Shown here in pieces: positions 23,430 through 30,467 of a DNA stretch of 30,694 nt (the first letter of the stretch is position 1; the number at the start of each line of letters is the position of its first letter). Under the pieces are notes generated by a model. That model was given only the letters and a program-made list of their open reading frames with translations. It made no database searches and was not told the origin of the DNA. The stretch comes from Mageeibacillus sp. UBA5734. GTDB taxonomy: Bacteria; Bacillota; Clostridia; Saccharofermentanales; UBA5734. The translations under genes were made by a program, and so were the position numbers. The stretch is taken from NCBI GenBank assembly GCA_002419365.1, contig DIGA01000121.1:1-30694 (forward strand), given 5' to 3'.

Positions 23430-25169
23430 ATGAAATTTCAAACAGATTCAACAGCTGATCCGGAATTTCTCCAAAAACAAGCGGCAAATCTGGCCTGCGG
23501 ACCAGACCAGACCTGTGTCCGTGTCCTGGCTATTGATATCGGCAATACCCAGACGGTCATTGGCTGGTTCGATGCCGATGCCTTGCGCTGCACCGCCCGC
23601 TGGGGTACGGTGCGCGAAGACGCAGATGACCTTCTGGACCGGGAGTTGTCGGGTTTCTTTTCCCGCTATAATCTCAATCCGGCCCAGCTGGATGCCATCG
23701 GTATTTCTTCGGTCGTTCCGCCGGCCACACCGCAACTGGTAGAAGCTCTGGGCCGTTACACCGGACTCGAACCAGTCCTGGCCAGTGTCCGCACCGCTAC
23801 GATCCCGATCCGGGTCGACGTGCCGGAGAAAATCGGCGCCGACCGGATCGCCAATGCCGCCGCAGCAGCCCGGCTTTATCCTTTGCCGGCCATTGTCATG
23901 GACGTGGGGACGGCTACGACGATCAGTGTGATCGATGCCACCGGTAATCTGGTCGGTGGTTCGATCAGCCTGGGTCTGCAGAACAGTGCCCGGGCGCTGC
24001 ACCAGGTGACGGCGCAACTGCCACTCTCCGATCTGGCCAGCCCACCGTCGCAGATTGGACGCAACACCGAGGACAGCATCCGCAGCGGTCTGCTAAACGG
24101 GACGGCGGCCATGCTGGAAGGTCTTGCCGAACGGATGTCCGGTGAACTGGGCCGCCCGGCGACACTGATCCTGACGGGAGGCCTGTCCGGCCGTCTGATC
24201 CATCACTTCAGAAAACCGGTCCGCCATGATCCAGAACTCTTGCTTAAGGGATTGCGCCTGATCGCCCTCGGTGGTCAGCCGGCTACTGTCGTCCGGCCGC
24301 TGTCCGGCCGGAGGCTGGGAATCATTGGTGCGGGGCGACTGGGCGTTGGCCTGGGGTTGTACCTGGCCAGCCGCGGCATCGCTCTGGCGGGGTATTACAG
24401 CCGCAATTTCCTGTCAGCAGAGAAAGCTGCCCGTCTGACTGGTAGCAAAGCGTTCCGCAATCTCAATGAAGTGACCGCTTTTTCCGACATGATCCTGATC
24501 GCAACACCCGATGGTGAGATCGCCGGCGTGGCCCGGCAGGTCGCTGGCCGTCTGGTATCTGGACAATGGTTGATGCATGCCAGTGGTTCACTGTCAGCAG
24601 AGATCCTGCGGGCTGCCCTGCCTGACAACCCCGCGGTTGGTGTCCTGTCCCTGCACCCCATGCTGGCATTTGCCAGCCGGGACATGATGCCAGAGACCAT
24701 TGAAACTGCCAGTATTTCCCTGGAAGGGGACGCTGCTGTTGCTGGGGAATGGGCTATGGCACTGACCGACTGGAACCACCCGGTCATTCAGCTGACTGCC
24801 GGCCAGAAACCCCTTTATCACCTGGCCAGTGTCTGGGCGTCCAACCTGACGTTGGCAGTCATCGCCCAGAGCTGTGCGTATCTCGAGACCCTGGGGTTGT
24901 CACACAAGGAAGCCGAACGCGCTGTCTGGCCCCTGGTCCAGGCCAGCATGGAGAATTTCCGTGCCCATGGCATGCCGGGCGCCCTGACAGGTCCCGTCGA
25001 GCGCAACGATGTCGAGACAATCCGCCACCATTTGCAGGCAATGCCGGAACAAGACCAGACGCTCTACTGCCAGCTGTCCGCTATCTTGCTGGAACAGGCC
25101 CGCCTGCGCCACCACAATCGCAAAGACCAGGCGCTTGCCGATTTGCTCAACTCAGGAGGATCCTCATGA
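23430..25169 (+). CDS. coaX: Fusion protein: type III pantothenate kinase (CoaX) + Rossmann/DUF2520 dehydrogenase (PanG-like)
   Basis: One uninterrupted 579-codon frame joins two enzymes. Residues about 31-285 are a full CoaX: DIGNT (36-40), GADRIAN (136-142), DVGTATT (158-164), NTEDSIRSG (212-220), ILTGGLS and the closing DPELLLKGLRLI. One family position reads GGSISLG rather than the usual GG.I.PG. Residues about 294-579 are a Rossmann plus DUF2520 protein: GAGRLG (300-305), IATPDGEIAGVA, MHASGSLSAEIL, SLHPMLAF, KPLYHLASVWASNLTL and LTGPVERND. CoaX phosphorylates pantothenate. The second half is probably NADPH-dependent and, because panE is absent from the operon, is the best candidate for ketopantoate reductase, like PanG. 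GAGG lies 6 bases before the ATG; a roughly 30-residue leader precedes CoaX. The stop overlaps panB by ATGA. Confidence 0.92.
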   Translation: MKFQTDSTADPEFLQKQAANLACGPDQTCVRVLAIDIGNTQTVIGWFDADALRCTARWGTVREDADDLLDRELSGFFSRYNLNPAQLDAIGISSVVPPATPQLVEALGRYTGLEPVLASVRTATIPIRVDVPEKIGADRIANAAAAARLYPLPAIVMDVGTATTISVIDATGNLVGGSISLGLQNSARALHQVTAQLPLSDLASPPSQIGRNTEDSIRSGLLNGTAAMLEGLAERMSGELGRPATLILTGGLSGRLIHHFRKPVRHDPELLLKGLRLIALGGQPATVVRPLSGRRLGIIGAGRLGVGLGLYLASRGIALAGYYSRNFLSAEKAARLTGSKAFRNLNEVTAFSDMILIATPDGEIAGVARQVAGRLVSGQWLMHASGSLSAEILRAALPDNPAVGVLSLHPMLAFASRDMMPETIETASISLEGDAAVAGEWAMALTDWNHPVIQLTAGQKPLYHLASVWASNLTLAVIAQSCAYLETLGLSHKEAERAVWPLVQASMENFRAHGMPGALTGPVERNDVETIRHHLQAMPEQDQTLYCQLSAILLEQARLRHHNRKDQALADLLNSGGSS

Positions 25170-26023
25170 AAAGAACCATCACCACTTTCCAGAAAGCCAA
25201 GACCATCGGAGAACGCCTGGCCATGGTGACTGCCTATGATTATTCCATGGCCCGCCTGGCGGATAGCGCCGGAGTGGATGCCATCCTGGTTGGCGATTCT
25301 CTGGGCATGGTCTGCCTCGGCTACCCCAATACCCTGCCAGTCACCATGGACGACATGCTCCACCACACCAAAGCCGTGGCTCGTGGGACCAAAGACGCCC
25401 TTCTGGTCAGTGACTTGCCCTTCATGTCCTACCAGACCTCGGTCCGCGACGCCATTGCCAACGCCGGGCGATTGATCCAGGAAGGCAATGCCGAGGCCGT
25501 CAAACTCGAAGGCGGGGCCACGGTCCTGGCCCAGGTGCGGGCGATTGTCAAAGCCCAGATCCCGGTGATGGGCCATCTTGGCTTGACGCCGCAGTCTGTC
25601 CATGTGTTTGGTGGTTTCAAATACCAGGGTAAGGAAGAAAAAGCTGCCCGCCAGTTGATCGAAGACGCCAGGCGCCTCGAGGATGCGGGTGCTTTCGCCA
25701 TTGTCCTCGAATGCCTGCCGGCTGAGCTGGCGGAGGTGATCAGCAAATCCGTGTCCATTCCGATGATCGGCATCGGTTCGGGTGTTGGTTGTGATGGCCA
25801 AGTCCTGGTTTATCATGATATTCTGGGATTGTCCGGTGACATCAAGCCGCGCTTTGCCAAAGTGTTTGCCGATGGCGCCCAGACGGCTGAAACAGGGCTC
25901 AAATCCTTCGTAGCAGCTGTCCGCCAGGGGAGCTTCCCTGGCCCTGAACATTCGGTCGCCCTCGACCCAGACTTGGCCCGGCGGCTGAAACAGTCACCTG
26001 TTGCCGGAACGCAAAATCCTTGA
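25166..26023 (+). CDS. panB: 3-methyl-2-oxobutanoate hydroxymethyltransferase PanB
   Basis: The 285-residue TIM-barrel enzyme makes ketopantoate from 2-oxoisovalerate and methylene-tetrahydrofolate. Magnesium site VGDSLGMV (Asp44), VKLEGGATVLAQVRAI, MGHLGLTPQSVHVFGGFKYQG, the catalytic Glu182 in LECLP, and IPMIGIGSGVGCDGQVLVYHD are all present. The ATG overlaps the fusion gene stop and AGGAGG lies just upstream. Its product is the substrate of ketopantoate reductase, the activity proposed for the fused dehydrogenase directly upstream. Confidence 0.98.
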   Translation: MKRTITTFQKAKTIGERLAMVTAYDYSMARLADSAGVDAILVGDSLGMVCLGYPNTLPVTMDDMLHHTKAVARGTKDALLVSDLPFMSYQTSVRDAIANAGRLIQEGNAEAVKLEGGATVLAQVRAIVKAQIPVMGHLGLTPQSVHVFGGFKYQGKEEKAARQLIEDARRLEDAGAFAIVLECLPAELAEVISKSVSIPMIGIGSGVGCDGQVLVYHDILGLSGDIKPRFAKVFADGAQTAETGLKSFVAAVRQGSFPGPEHSVALDPDLARRLKQSPVAGTQNP

Positions 26024-26044
26024 GCGTGAACGGGAGGCGAGAAA

Positions 26045-26980
26045 ATGAAGAAACAGCAACGTGCTGACACCAGCAAGCAAACGGCGGTTTTAGGCAAAAA
26101 TGCTTTGGAAGCCCGGGTTGAACGGGAAGCCATGGAGATAGCCAAGACCATCACCGATGTCAGGACCGTCGTCACGTTTTACCAGAATGCCCAGGAAAGC
26201 ATCGGCCTGGTGCCGACCATGGGCTATCTGCACACCGGTCATGTCAGCCTGATTGAGAAAGCCAGGAAATCCTGTGATCGTGTCATTGTCAGTATTTTTG
26301 TCAATCCGATCCAGTTCGGTCCGAACGAAGACTTCAACCGCTACCCGCGTGACCTCGACCGCGATCTCGAACTGTGCCGCGATGCTGGTGCCGATCTTGT
26401 CTTTGTCCCCGAGGTTTCTGACATGTACCCGACCGCCAACCTGGCTTATCTGGACATTCGCTCACTGGGTGAATACCTCTGCGGTGCCAGCCGTCCCGGC
26501 CATTTCCAGGGCGTCTTGACAGTTGTCGCCAAATTATTTAACATTTGCCAGCCTGACCAGGCCTTTTTCGGGGAGAAAGACGCCCAGCAGCTGGCGATCA
26601 TCCGCCGCATGGTTTCCGATTTCAACTTCCCGGTCGAAATCGTGCCCTGCCCGATCATCCGCGAATCTGACGGCCTGGCCATGAGTTCGCGAAATGTTTA
26701 TCTGTCTGCCGAAGAACGCCAGGCGGCCTTGTCCTTGTCGCGCAGCCTGGAGCAGGCCTGGCAATCACTCGAGTCGGGCGAACGATCCGCCTCCGCCATC
26801 CGCGACATCATCCGCGCCGGCATTGAAGCTGAAACGCTGGCCCGGATCGATTATGTCGAAGTGGTGGACAGTGATACCCTGCAGCCAGTTGAGACCATCT
26901 CAGGCAGCATACTGGCTGCTGTTGCCGTCTATTTCGGCAAAACCCGCCTGATTGACAATTTTACGTTCAGGCCCGAATAA
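26045..26980 (+). CDS. panC: Pantothenate synthetase PanC with an N-terminal extension
   Basis: The 311-residue enzyme joins pantoate and beta-alanine using ATP. PTMGYLHTGHVSLI (HxGH at 63-66), VSIFVNPIQFGPNEDF, RPGHFQGVLTVVAKLFNI, FGEKDAQQL and MSSRNVYLS (the KMSKS-like loop) are intact. Most PanC proteins begin at the strand seen here near residue 30 (MEIAKTITDVR). The longer start at 26045 is chosen because GGGAGG lies 7 bases upstream, giving about 29 extra charged residues; ATG 26132 is the alternative with a weaker site. It starts 21 bases after panB. Confidence 0.97.
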   Translation: MKKQQRADTSKQTAVLGKNALEARVEREAMEIAKTITDVRTVVTFYQNAQESIGLVPTMGYLHTGHVSLIEKARKSCDRVIVSIFVNPIQFGPNEDFNRYPRDLDRDLELCRDAGADLVFVPEVSDMYPTANLAYLDIRSLGEYLCGASRPGHFQGVLTVVAKLFNICQPDQAFFGEKDAQQLAIIRRMVSDFNFPVEIVPCPIIRESDGLAMSSRNVYLSAEERQAALSLSRSLEQAWQSLESGERSASAIRDIIRAGIEAETLARIDYVEVVDSDTLQPVETISGSILAAVAVYFGKTRLIDNFTFRPE

Positions 26981-26994
26981 AGGAGGAACCTTCC

Positions 26995-27378
26995 TTGGAA
27001 TTATCCGTACTGAAAGCCAAAATCCACCGCGCGACGGTGACGGAAGCCGATTTGCATTATGTCGGCAGCATCACGATCGACCAGGATCTGATGGATGCCG
27101 CCGGGCTTTTGTCCTATGAAAAAGTGCTCGTCGCTGATATCGACAATGGCAACCGACTGGAGACCTACATCATTGCTGGTCCGCGCGGCAGTGGTATTAT
27201 CTGCCTCAACGGCGCTTCAGCCCGCCTCGTCAGCCCCGGCGACCGCGTCATCGTCATGGCCTTCTGCACCATGTCCCCCGAAGAAGCCAAGACCCATCGC
27301 CCGACCGTCGTCTTTGTCGACGAGAATAACGCGATCTCTGAAATCACCTATTACGAAGAGCACGGAATGATCGGGTGA
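26995..27378 (+). CDS. panD: Aspartate 1-decarboxylase PanD
   Basis: The 127-residue pyruvoyl enzyme makes beta-alanine from aspartate. The self-cleavage site Gly24-Ser25 lies in HYVGSIT, and the following TIDQDLMDAAGL, YEKVLVADIDNGNRLETY and GSGIICLNGASARLV match the family throughout. The start is TTG with AAAGGAGG upstream, 14 bases after panC. It completes the operon: PanB, the DUF2520 reductase candidate, PanC and PanD make pantothenate; CoaX and CoaBC take it to phosphopantetheine. Confidence 0.98.
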   Translation: MELSVLKAKIHRATVTEADLHYVGSITIDQDLMDAAGLLSYEKVLVADIDNGNRLETYIIAGPRGSGIICLNGASARLVSPGDRVIVMAFCTMSPEEAKTHRPTVVFVDENNAISEITYYEEHGMIG

Positions 27379-27415
27379 ATCGCCGGCCGTTCCAGCGATT
27401 TGGAAAGGCAACACA

Positions 27416-27507
27416 GGTCACGCTCAGGCCTTTGGATTCACTGCGCCAGATTGACCGGCGATTATCCTTTCGATGAGGTCGGAACCGGTCACGCTCAGGC
27501 ATTTGGA
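27416..27507 (+). repeat. Pair of 21-base direct repeats in the panD-serpin gap
   Basis: GGTCACGCTCAGGC + C/A + TTTGGA occurs at 27416-27436 and 27487-27507, 20 of 21 bases the same, with a 71-base period. AATCGCCGG (27378-27386) and CCGGCGATT (27455-27463) form an inverted pair in the same gap. No terminator with a T-tract and no clear serpin promoter were seen in the 192-base gap. Confidence 0.7.
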
Positions 27508-27570
27508 CCCGTATTGAACTTTTTACCGTGCCAGACGTCCAATGGTTAGATGATTTGACTGGGGGTGTTT

Positions 27571-28932
27571 GTGTTGAAACGGTTGCTTATATTTGGTGTC
27601 CTGATGGTGTCGGTTCTGGCACTGGTGCTTGCGGGCTGCGCAGGTCCGGCGACAAGCACACGTCCTTCTGACGATCCTTCTTCTGGCCATACACAGGAAT
27701 CCTCTGGAGAAACGAGCCGTCCGCCGCAGCCAGCGGCTGGCGCGAATGATTTGATGGCGGACGTACAGGCGGTTGCCTGGCCGGTGGAGCCTGAGGTTTT
27801 ACCCACTGGATGGACCGATGCGACAGGCCGCTTCTCAGCTTTGCTTTTCCAGAAATCAGCCGAAAATCCAGGCAATTTCATGATTTCCCCGACGTCGGTG
27901 TATCTGGCACTGGCGATGACTTTGAACGGCGCTGATACCGCTACGCGCGATGCAATGCTGGCGACGCTGGCCACGCAGGGACTGGCGGTTGAGGATGTCA
28001 ACCGTGCTGCCCGCAGCTGGATCACGGGACTGAACCGTGCCAGCGAAGGAACGACCGTATCTATCAGTAATTCGATCTGGTTTGACCAGGATTTTGTCCC
28101 CTTCCAACCGTTTTTGCAGGCAAATGCCAACTATTTCAATGCCGCTGCGCAAAAATTGGATTTCAAAGATCCCAAGACTCTGGATGTGATCAACGGATGG
28201 GTCAGTGAGGCCACGAATGGCCGGATCGACCAGATTATCGACCAGATCCGCCCGGATTCGGTCATGTTCCTGATCAACGCGATCTATTTCCTGGCCGATT
28301 GGGAAGCTCCTTTTGAAAAGTCCGATACGCGGCCGCAGGTTTTCCAGGCACCGGGTGGGGAAGTGGAAGTCGATTTCATGCACCGGACCGGTTCGATGGA
28401 TTATTACCAGCTGGACCGAGCGACCGGGATCGGACTACCGTACAAGGATAGCCGGTTTGCCTTTTTTGCCGTCTTGCCGGACGAAGATCTCGATGTGCGC
28501 GCCTGGCTGGCCGGGCAAGATCCGGCTCGCTTGTTTGGCGAAGTCACAGCTGGGTTGGGTCGGGAATCGCTTGAGGTTGATCTGGCCTTGCCCAAGTTCG
28601 AGTCGCGCTATGAAGACAGCCTGCTCAATGAATTGTCCCAGTTAGGGATGGACATTGCCTTTCAGCCGGATCAGGCGGATTTTAGCCAGATGATCGACAG
28701 CCACGAGAAGATCCTCTATATCGGCGAGGTCAAGCACAAATCGTTTGTCCGCGTCGACGAGAAGGGGACCGAAGCCGCCGCTGCGACCTCGGTGGAAATG
28801 CGTGTGACGAGTCTGCCGTACTCAGAGCACCAGATCGTGTTTGACCGGCCTTTTGTCTATGGCATCATGGATCTCGAGACTGGAATGCCCCTGTTTGCCG
28901 GCATTCTGGAAAAGCCGGAATCTGTGTCATGA
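27571..28932 (+). CDS. Secreted lipoprotein serpin (serine/cysteine protease inhibitor family)
   Basis: The 453-residue protein has a signal peptide with lipobox VLAGC (Cys23), a Ser/Pro/Gly-rich linker to about residue 60, and a serpin domain. Serpin marks are NFMISPTSVYLALAMTLNGA, ISNSIWFDQDF, LINAIYFLADWEAPF, GLPYKDSRFAFFAVLP, the hinge GTEAAAATS in a reactive loop at about 397-420, and RPFVYGIMD. The small-residue hinge is typical of inhibitory serpins that trap proteases. Against human antitrypsin, the P1 position falls near a Thr-Ser pair, though the loop is about 3 residues longer. Start is GTG 27571 or TTG 27574 after GGGGGTG. The stop overlaps a downstream ATG by ATGA. Confidence 0.93.
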   Translation: MLKRLLIFGVLMVSVLALVLAGCAGPATSTRPSDDPSSGHTQESSGETSRPPQPAAGANDLMADVQAVAWPVEPEVLPTGWTDATGRFSALLFQKSAENPGNFMISPTSVYLALAMTLNGADTATRDAMLATLATQGLAVEDVNRAARSWITGLNRASEGTTVSISNSIWFDQDFVPFQPFLQANANYFNAAAQKLDFKDPKTLDVINGWVSEATNGRIDQIIDQIRPDSVMFLINAIYFLADWEAPFEKSDTRPQVFQAPGGEVEVDFMHRTGSMDYYQLDRATGIGLPYKDSRFAFFAVLPDEDLDVRAWLAGQDPARLFGEVTAGLGRESLEVDLALPKFESRYEDSLLNELSQLGMDIAFQPDQADFSQMIDSHEKILYIGEVKHKSFVRVDEKGTEAAAATSVEMRVTSLPYSEHQIVFDRPFVYGIMDLETGMPLFAGILEKPESVS

Positions 28933-28970
28933 GCCGGCTGAGTAAATTTTCCAAGGTTGGACGCGCATGA
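28929..28970 (+). CDS. Micro-ORF 1 (MSRLSKFSKVGRA), possible leader peptide
   Basis: A 13-codon frame whose ATG overlaps the serpin stop (ATGA) and whose own TGA overlaps the next ATG. It shares 8 of 13 residues with micro-ORF 2. It may be translated by coupling from the serpin, or be a by-product of the tandem duplication. Confidence 0.4.
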   Translation: MSRLSKFSKVGRA

Positions 28971-29008
28971 GTCGGACGGAGGCATTTTTCAAGGCAGGAC
29001 GTGCATGA
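28967..29008 (+). CDS. Micro-ORF 2 (MSRTEAFFKAGRA), possible leader peptide
   Basis: A 13-codon frame coupled by ATGA to micro-ORF 1 upstream and to the DUF5655 gene downstream. Its first six residues (MSRTEA) resemble the start of the DUF5655 protein (MSRPEA), so it looks like a copy of that gene's start. Confidence 0.4.
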   Translation: MSRTEAFFKAGRA

Positions 29009-29379
29009 GCCGGCCGGAGGCAGAGTCGTTGTTTGTCAATCAGACTGCGTTGATTCCCGTCTATGACGAGCTGGAACAATGGATCCTGGGTTTGCCGGGA
29101 ACCCGAGTGCTGTACCGGAAGACCCAGGTCTCTTTTTATGCCCGCCACACCTTCGCCTCGGCTTGGCCGCCCGTCTTGCCCATGAAAAACCGGCCAGACT
29201 GCTATTTTGTCGTGAGCTTCTATCTGAATCAGCGGGTGGATCATCCACGGATTGTCAGCAGTGTCGAGCCCGTGCCTGGACGCTGGACGCACCATGTCCT
29301 GATTGCGTCTGGTTCTGATTTGGATGATGTGCTGCGCGGCTGGTTGTTAAGGGCTTACGAGTGGGCGTGTCAGAATTGA
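29005..29379 (+). CDS. DUF5655-like protein of unknown function
   Basis: The 124-residue soluble protein resembles the DUF5655 pattern: VLYRKTQVSFYARHTFASAWP, then CYFVVSFYLNQRVDHPRIVSSVEPVPGRWTHHVLI, and a C-terminal LDDVLRGWLLRAYEWA helix. Family members are small, often standalone proteins whose activity is not known to me. An ATG 48 bases upstream in the same frame exists, but 29005 coincides with the third repeat unit and has AGGA 5 bases upstream. It is coupled through two micro-ORFs to the serpin gene, which is unusual for a cytoplasmic protein after a secreted one. Confidence 0.75.
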   Translation: MSRPEAESLFVNQTALIPVYDELEQWILGLPGTRVLYRKTQVSFYARHTFASAWPPVLPMKNRPDCYFVVSFYLNQRVDHPRIVSSVEPVPGRWTHHVLIASGSDLDDVLRGWLLRAYEWACQN

Positions 29380-29405
29380 ACATTTGCCCACACTCGGGGT
29401 ATGCT
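29376..29405 (+). promoter_or_regulatory. Candidate promoter of the VIT1-type transporter gene
   Basis: TTGAAC (29376-29381) and TATGCT (29400-29405) are 18 bases apart. The -35 overlaps the DUF5655 stop. GGAGG (29426-29430) is 8 bases before the ATG at 29439. Confidence 0.45.
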
Positions 29406-29438
29406 GTTGGTAGAAAAACAGACATGGAGGAATGACCG

Positions 29439-30293
29439 ATGGACCCCTTGCTGATTGAACAGAAAAATGAAATGACCTCGCATGTCATTTACCGAATGTT
29501 GAGCCAGACCATCCGTGACCCGCACAACCGCGACGTGATGCGCCAGATCAGTGCAGAAGAATTGAAACACTACCAGACCCTGAAGGGCCTGACTGGACAG
29601 GATGTTCGCCCAGACCGTCTCAAAGTCGCCTTTTTCTATGTGATCAACCGGCTGTTTGGCCTGACTTTCGGAATCAAATTGCTGGAAAAAGGTGAAGAAA
29701 GCGCGGTCGATGTGTATGCTACTCTGTTGGCTGCACATCCCCAGGTTGCCGAATTGGTTCAGGATGAAGAAACGCACGAAGATCGCCTCATTGAGATGAT
29801 CGATGAAGAAAAGCTCAACTACATTGGTTCCGTTGTCCTCGGCCTGAACGATGCACTCGTCGAGCTGACTGGCGCCCTGGCCGGATTCACCTTCGCCTTC
29901 CAGAATACCCAGCTCATCGCCGTTACCGGTTTGATCACCGGGATCAGCGCCTCACTGTCCATGGCCTCGAGCGAATACCTCTCGACGATCCAGGAAACCG
30001 GCGACCGCGACCGGGCCTTGAAATCCGCCTTATACACAGGTCTGGCCTATGTCCTGACCGTTAGCGTTCTGATTTTGCCCTTCCTCCTCCTGGCCAATCC
30101 CTTCGCCAGCTTGGGAGTCAGCTTGTTTGCCGCCGTGCTCATCATCTTCGTTTTCAACTACTACATCTCCGTCGCCAAAGACACCCCCTTCAAGCGCCGC
30201 TTCCTCGAAATGGCTCTCATCAGCCTCGGCGTCTCCGGATTTTCCTTCCTGATCGGCATCCTGGTCAAAACCGTGTTCGGGATCGAGGTGTGA
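29439..30293 (+). CDS. Ferritin-like (rubrerythrin) domain fused to a VIT1/CCC1 iron/manganese transporter
   Basis: The 284-residue protein has an N-terminal ferritin-like domain (about 5-122) with two ExxH metal motifs, Glu41-x-x-His44 and Glu110-x-x-His113. A VIT1/CCC1 membrane domain (about 125-284) follows, with LGLNDALVELTGALAGF, a second helix around SASLSMASSEYLS, and three more hydrophobic segments. This layout matches bacterial MbfA-like proteins, which export or store iron or manganese at the membrane with the ferritin-like part as cytoplasmic sensor or oxidase. GGAGG precedes the ATG. It stands in its own unit after the DUF5655 gene. The metal carried is not shown by the sequence. 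Confidence 0.93.
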   Translation: MDPLLIEQKNEMTSHVIYRMLSQTIRDPHNRDVMRQISAEELKHYQTLKGLTGQDVRPDRLKVAFFYVINRLFGLTFGIKLLEKGEESAVDVYATLLAAHPQVAELVQDEETHEDRLIEMIDEEKLNYIGSVVLGLNDALVELTGALAGFTFAFQNTQLIAVTGLITGISASLSMASSEYLSTIQETGDRDRALKSALYTGLAYVLTVSVLILPFLLLANPFASLGVSLFAAVLIIFVFNYYISVAKDTPFKRRFLEMALISLGVSGFSFLIGILVKTVFGIEV

Positions 30294-30467
30294 GAGACGG
30301 GGAGGCGGGAGCGGGCTGGGATGCGGGAGCGGTTGAGCGGTGCTGGGAGCTGGCGTGCGCGGGCTGGGCCGGGATGTGGGTCTGGCCGCGGCGGCTGGTG
30401 GGCTGGGCAGCGGGCTCGCGGTAGGTCTGACGGTAGGCTGGCGGTAGGCTCGCGGTAGGTCTGACAC
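30294..30467 (+). other. G-rich non-coding stretch with G-quadruplex-type tracts
   Basis: No credible gene is present. Just after the transporter stop the plus strand has five G-tracts with 2-4-base gaps (30299-30327) and a second set of four G-tracts (30361-30380). Both meet the usual G3+N1-7 quadruplex pattern. Base composition is far more G-skewed than the flanking genes. Confidence 0.7.
30413..30465 (+). repeat. CGGTAGG iterons inside a 19-base direct repeat pair
   Basis: CGGTAGG occurs at 30419, 30431, 30442 and 30453 (steps of 12, 11 and 11 bases). The outer copies are part of the exact 19-base repeat GGCTCGCGGTAGGTCTGAC at 30413-30431 and 30447-30465. Confidence 0.8.

Larger units (their letters stand above)
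28928..29041 (+). repeat. Three tandem 38-base units, each with its own ATG
   Basis: Units begin with CATGAGYCGG at 28928, 28966 and 29004, an exact 38-base period. Units 1 and 2 share TTTTCCAAGGTTGGACG versus TTTTTCAAGGCAGGACG; units 2 and 3 share CGGMCGGAGGCA. Because 38 is one less than 39, each unit shifts frame by one base and closes with ATGA. Only the start of the third unit is conserved, as it runs into the DUF5655 gene. Confidence 0.85.

Noticed and set aside
23430..25169. Treating the long coaX gene as two genes with a missed stop
   Set aside because: The frame is open throughout, no ribosome binding site or ATG lies at the domain joint near 24300, and the second domain starts in the same frame without a gap.
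25064..25951. A 295-codon open frame on the minus strand across panB
   Set aside because: panB on the plus strand is complete and well conserved; the opposite frame has no motifs.
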